Program-made: the position numbers and the translations under genes
Shown here: positions 4,562 to 7,417 of the stretch, in pieces
Numbering within the stretch: the stretch's first letter is position 1
How the letters are laid out: every line of letters starts with the position of its first letter
The notes under the pieces: model-generated
The model's database searches: none
The model's input: the letters and a program-made list of their open reading frames with translations, nothing else
What the model was told of the DNA's origin: nothing
Assembly: GCA_003123965.1 (NCBI GenBank)
Contig: NNSL01000390.1
Location: forward strand, 1 to 7,417
Origin: Balneolaceae bacterium SMO_bin1
GTDB lineage: Bacteria; Bacteroidota; Rhodothermia; Balneolales; Balneolaceae
DNA: 7,417 bases
Direction: 5' to 3'

Positions 4562-5914
4562 TTATTGATTAATTCCGTAGCGCTCCATTTTGCGGTACAG
4601 GGTGGATGGATCGATACCCAGCAGGCGCGCAGCTTCGGCCTTATTCCCATCTGTGCGTTTAAGCATACTCATGATATGATGCTTCTCAAAGGTTTGAACC
4701 GCATCCTCCAGAGAGTCAGAATCATAGTTTGCAACGCCTTCGGTTTCACGGATACTTTGCGGTAAATCATCGAGAGTAATAAATTCGCCCTCACCAAGCA
4801 GAACCGAACGTTCTATAATATTTTCCAGCTCCCGAACCTGGCCTTTCCAGTCAAATGAGATGAGCGCACCCATTGCATCACCGGTAATACCCTGTACGGG
4901 CCGGTTGAGTTCTTTGCTGTATTTCTGCAAAAAGTGCTGGGCCAGCAGCGGTATATCTTCCTTGCGTTCTTGCAGCGTGGGCAGCGGAATTTCTACTACA
5001 TTGAGCCGGTAATACAGGTCTTCCCGGAAGTTGCCTTGTTCCACCTCTTTTTCCAGGTTTTTATTGGTTGCCGCAAGAATGCGTGTGTCAAAGCTCACCA
5101 TTTTATTAGAGCCGATAGGCTTCACTTCCCGCTCCTGGATCACCCGCAGCAAGTTCACCTGCTGGTTTAGGGGTATTTCCCCGATTTCATCCAAAAATAC
5201 CGTCCCTTCATTCGCGGCTACAAAAACGCCGTCCTTATCAGAAATGGCACCGGTAAAGGAACCCTTGCGGTGGCCAAACAGCTCCGATTCCACAAGGTCT
5301 TTTGGAATGGCCCCGCAATTAAGAGCAATAAAAGGCTTAGATGAGCGCGGCCCGTTAGAGTGAATGGCACGAGCCACCAATTCTTTTCCTGTACCGCTGG
5401 GCCCGGTAATAAGAACATTGCTGGTGGCGTCGCTAACCCGTTTTACCATGCGGTACACCTCTTTCATTGCCGGGCTTTCGCCAATTATATGGTTGAAGTT
5501 GAACTCCTGGTCAATTTGTTCGCGCAGGTATTTATTTTCCTGGATGAGGTTTTTCTGCTTCAGTAAATTTTCAATGCGTAAAATAACCTCATCAAAGTCC
5601 AGAGGCTTCATGATGTAGTCGGCCGCTCCCTTGCGCAGCGCCTGTATGGCTGTTTCAACCGTAGCATGTGCGGTGATGATTATAGTCATAGTTTCGGGCG
5701 AATGCTGCAGTGCTTGTTCCAGTACTTGTATACCATCGGCCCCGGGCATTTTAAGGTCGCTTATTAAAATATCATAGGAGTGATCCTTGAGAGCCTCAAT
5801 GGCGGTGGTACCGTTGGGCGCGGTGGCGCAGCGAAATCCCTCTTCGCGCAACACAATGGAGAGCGAATTGCGTATTTCATCTTCGTCGTCAGCAATTAAA
5901 ATAGATCCTATCAT
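4562..5914 (-). CDS. NtrC-family sigma-54-dependent response regulator
   Basis: The 450-residue protein has three standard parts. Residues 1-120 are a receiver with acidic pair D9/D10, phospho-acceptor D53, T81 and K103. A coiled linker (about 115-137) follows. Residues 141-370 are a sigma-54-interaction AAA+ ATPase with Walker A GPSGTGKE (171-178), the sigma-54 loop as GSFTGA (218-223; GAFTGA is usual), Walker B TVFLDEIGE (D242, E243), FREDLYYRLNV (296-306) and the sensor-II region WKGQVREL (WPGNVREL is usual). The C-terminus (about 421-448, GNKAEAARLLGIDPSTLYRK) is a Fis-type helix-turn-helix that recognises upstream sites. All catalytic residues are present. Its start is one base after the stop of the kinase gene (TAG-C-ATG), so translation is probably coupled. 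By context it should be phosphorylated by that kinase and activate the sigma-54-type promoters at 1582-1597 and 1870-1885; this is inferred. Confidence 0.97.
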   Translation of the reverse strand: MIGSILIADDEDEIRNSLSIVLREEGFRCATAPNGTTAIEALKDHSYDILISDLKMPGADGIQVLEQALQHSPETMTIIITAHATVETAIQALRKGAADYIMKPLDFDEVILRIENLLKQKNLIQENKYLREQIDQEFNFNHIIGESPAMKEVYRMVKRVSDATSNVLITGPSGTGKELVARAIHSNGPRSSKPFIALNCGAIPKDLVESELFGHRKGSFTGAISDKDGVFVAANEGTVFLDEIGEIPLNQQVNLLRVIQEREVKPIGSNKMVSFDTRILAATNKNLEKEVEQGNFREDLYYRLNVVEIPLPTLQERKEDIPLLAQHFLQKYSKELNRPVQGITGDAMGALISFDWKGQVRELENIIERSVLLGEGEFITLDDLPQSIRETEGVANYDSDSLEDAVQTFEKHHIMSMLKRTDGNKAEAARLLGIDPSTLYRKMERYGINQ

Positions 5915-5915
5915 G

Positions 5916-7238
5916 CTATTCTTCTATTTGATTTTGTTGTAGGGGCAGGGCTATGGTAAACGTAGCGCCCGCGTTCGGCTGGGAGTCTACATTTATGGTT
6001 CCGCCCATTTGATTAATAATGCCGTGGCTTACCGACAGGCCCAGGCCCGTACCGCTGCCTACTTCTTTGGTTGTGAAAAATGGTTCAAAAATGTGTTTTT
6101 TGTTCTCTTCCGAAATGCCGGGCCCTACATCAGTAATAGCTATTTTTACAAAATTGTTTTCTTTCCAAGATTCAATGGTAACAGACGGATTTTCAACGTC
6201 TTTCATGGCGTCTACCGCATTTAGCAAAATATTAACAAGCACCTGATGAATCTGGTCGGGTACACCTTTTAACCGGGGAAGATCGGGTGCGAGCTGCAAC
6301 TTAAAATCTACATCTCGGCAGCGGGCATCGTGCTTTAGCAAGCCTACGGCTGATCTCACAATTTTGTTTAAATCCATTATTTCGGTTTCCAGGCTCGAGG
6401 GTCTGGAAAAATCTACCAAGTCGCGCACAATCTTATTGATTCGCTGAATATGATCGCGCACTTTAGCGAGCTGATTTTGTACAAAAGGGTCATCTGTTTT
6501 GCGTTGACAAACTTGCACCAGCGATGAAATAGCAGTCAGCGGATTGCCAACCTCATGGGCTACGCCTGCAGCCATGTGTCCAACAGTGGCCAGCCGTTCA
6601 GAATGCTGTGCCTGCTCTTCATAAACTTTTAGGTCGGTTAGATCGCGTAAAATCTGCGACCTGCCGACGATTTCTCCATCCTCATCTTTGATAAACGATT
6701 CGGTGAGGTTTACCAATATTTTCTTACCCTCTTTGTTGAGCCGTTCGGTCTGATAATTTGATACATAGCCCCGGTAGTGCATGCCAAATTCCAGGCATTC
6801 CAGTTCGCGCTGTTCAATTAGTATATCCGGGATAATTTCTTTCACCGATTGACCCACTATTTCATCTCTGTCCCAGCCAAAAATCTGTTCTGCTCCACGA
6901 TTCCAGGAAGTGATTTTATCATCATTATTGAGGGTTAGAATAGCATCCGCCGAGTTTTCGATGATTTCGCGATACTGCTGTTCGGTGGTATCCAGCTGTT
7001 CCTGATAAAGCTCGCGGTAGCTGTATACGGTCCACGCAGCCCACGCTACAAGGCAAAGCGATACAATCACCCCGCGGCTGAAGTACAAGGCCTGAATGGC
7101 CGCATCAGAGGTGTCTTCCAGGAAAACAATTCGAATGATTTCGAACGCGCCAAAGAAGAGCCCTAAAATTAATAGCGAGGTAAAAAGCAGATACCCGGCC
7201 CGCACATGCTGTATAAATTTCAGGAAATCCTTAATCAT
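5916..7238 (-). CDS. Membrane PAS-domain sensor histidine kinase (NtrB/ZraS type)
   Basis: The 440-residue protein has two membrane segments (about 16-39 and 55-73) joined by only about 15 residues, so it lacks a real periplasmic sensor domain. A coiled helix leads into a PAS domain (about 87-205, with [20 protein letters not shown] and [11 protein letters not shown]). The dimerisation domain has the phospho-acceptor H228 in [12 protein letters not shown]. The ATPase domain shows the N box (N340 in [11 protein letters not shown]), DVGPGI (370-375), FEPFFTTK (384-391) and GTGLGLS (396-402). All catalytic motifs are intact. The signal is probably sensed within the membrane or by the cytoplasmic PAS domain. 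The gene is transcribed first, with the NtrC-type regulator one base after its stop, the classic arrangement of a cognate pair. The start ATG 7238 has no Shine-Dalgarno sequence and follows a good promoter. Confidence 0.96.
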   Translation of the reverse strand: MIKDFLKFIQHVRAGYLLFTSLLILGLFFGAFEIIRIVFLEDTSDAAIQALYFSRGVIVSLCLVAWAAWTVYSYRELYQEQLDTTEQQYREIIENSADAILTLNNDDKITSWNRGAEQIFGWDRDEIVGQSVKEIIPDILIEQRELECLEFGMHYRGYVSNYQTERLNKEGKKILVNLTESFIKDEDGEIVGRSQILRDLTDLKVYEEQAQHSERLATVGHMAAGVAHEVGNPLTAISSLVQVCQRKTDDPFVQNQLAKVRDHIQRINKIVRDLVDFSRPSSLETEIMDLNKIVRSAVGLLKHDARCRDVDFKLQLAPDLPRLKGVPDQIHQVLVNILLNAVDAMKDVENPSVTIESWKENNFVKIAITDVGPGISEENKKHIFEPFFTTKEVGSGTGLGLSVSHGIINQMGGTINVDSQPNAGATFTIALPLQQNQIEE

Positions 7239-7274
7239 ATAATTACTTGCGTATTTTGCTACTATTTCTTTGCA

Positions 7275-7302
7275 ATTATATCATGTTATTTAGAGATAAC
7301 AA
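7275..7302 (-). promoter_or_regulatory. Sigma-70-like promoter of the kinase/regulator operon
   Basis: On the minus strand TTGTTA (7302-7297) and TATAAT (7280-7275) are separated by 16 nt. The same bases also fit the Bacteroidota pattern: TTG, 19 nt, then TATAATTG against TAnnTTTG. Transcription would start near 7268, about 30 nt before the ATG at 7238. A GTTAT-N6-ATAAC dyad (7285-7300) fills the spacer and could be an operator. No sigma-54-type element is seen upstream of this gene, so the sensor pair appears to have housekeeping expression. Confidence 0.6.
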
Positions 7303-7417
7303 AGGTACGTGATATTTACTGCCTTTTATTGCCTTTTTAGAATCTGCAAGACCATGAGTAGACATTTGGCTTGCTAATACTAACCGCGCAAAAATTCGTA
7401 TGGCGTAATAAAGAATG

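Noticed and set aside
4439..4765. 108-codon open frame on the plus strand
   Set aside because: It overlaps the DUF2892 gene out of frame, runs through the terminator hairpin and then lies antisense to the activator's conserved helix-turn-helix.
5031..5618. Open frames antisense to the sigma-54 activator
   Set aside because: They mirror conserved receiver and ATPase codons on the other strand and show no domain or start signal.
1..7417. Insertion sequence, CRISPR array, toxin-antitoxin or phage-defence genes
   Set aside because: No transposase or terminal repeats, no regularly spaced repeats, and every supported gene belongs to a signalling, stress or envelope family.

Overview
The window most likely comes from a chromosome of the Balneolota/Rhodothermota/Bacteroidota side of the FCB group. 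The evidence is indirect: no gene has a convincing Shine-Dalgarno sequence, intergenic DNA is AT-rich, the sensor-kinase promoter resembles both the sigma-70 and the Bacteroidota consensus, and the proteins (a porin-like barrel ending in Phe, tandem secreted YceI proteins, a two-domain universal stress protein, a DUF2892 protein) fit that group. I see no mobile element, CRISPR array, tRNA or rRNA.

Layout. (1) Positions 1-933 hold the 3' part of an outer-membrane beta-barrel gene. Its reading frame is broken near 57-63, so the upstream frame ...LQIDRLDFHS and the downstream frame EGFASDLMDN... join only if one base is skipped. A strong terminator follows (974-1011). (2) At 1134-1535, on the minus strand, is a stand-alone receiver-domain protein with an altered acidic pocket. 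(3) Positions 1536-1909 are a 374-bp divergent regulatory region containing sigma-54-type -24/-12 elements facing both ways, a 22-nt element repeated at an exact 300-bp offset, paired TGCA-N4-TGCAA sites and RNA-folding potential. (4) Positions 1931-4499 are a tight plus-strand operon of two secreted YceI-like proteins, a tandem-UspA protein and a small DUF2892 membrane protein. It ends in a terminator at 4526-4557 that also serves the opposite strand. (5) At 7238-4562, on the minus strand, are a PAS-containing membrane histidine kinase and an NtrC-family sigma-54 activator. They are separated by one base and are probably driven by a sigma-70-like promoter at 7275-7302.

How the parts may work together (inference). 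The convergent kinase/activator pair encodes exactly the type of regulator needed to fire the sigma-54-type promoters in the 1536-1909 region. Those promoters would drive the YceI/Usp/DUF2892 operon to the right and the single-domain receiver to the left. The -12 GC dinucleotides lie almost equally far from the two start codons (47 and 48 nt). The 1134-7238 segment could therefore be a self-contained envelope-stress circuit: sensor, activator, secreted lipid-binding-type effectors, a cytoplasmic stress protein, and a divergent receiver that may tune the phosphorelay. The promoters are visible in the sequence. The regulatory link is a proposal.
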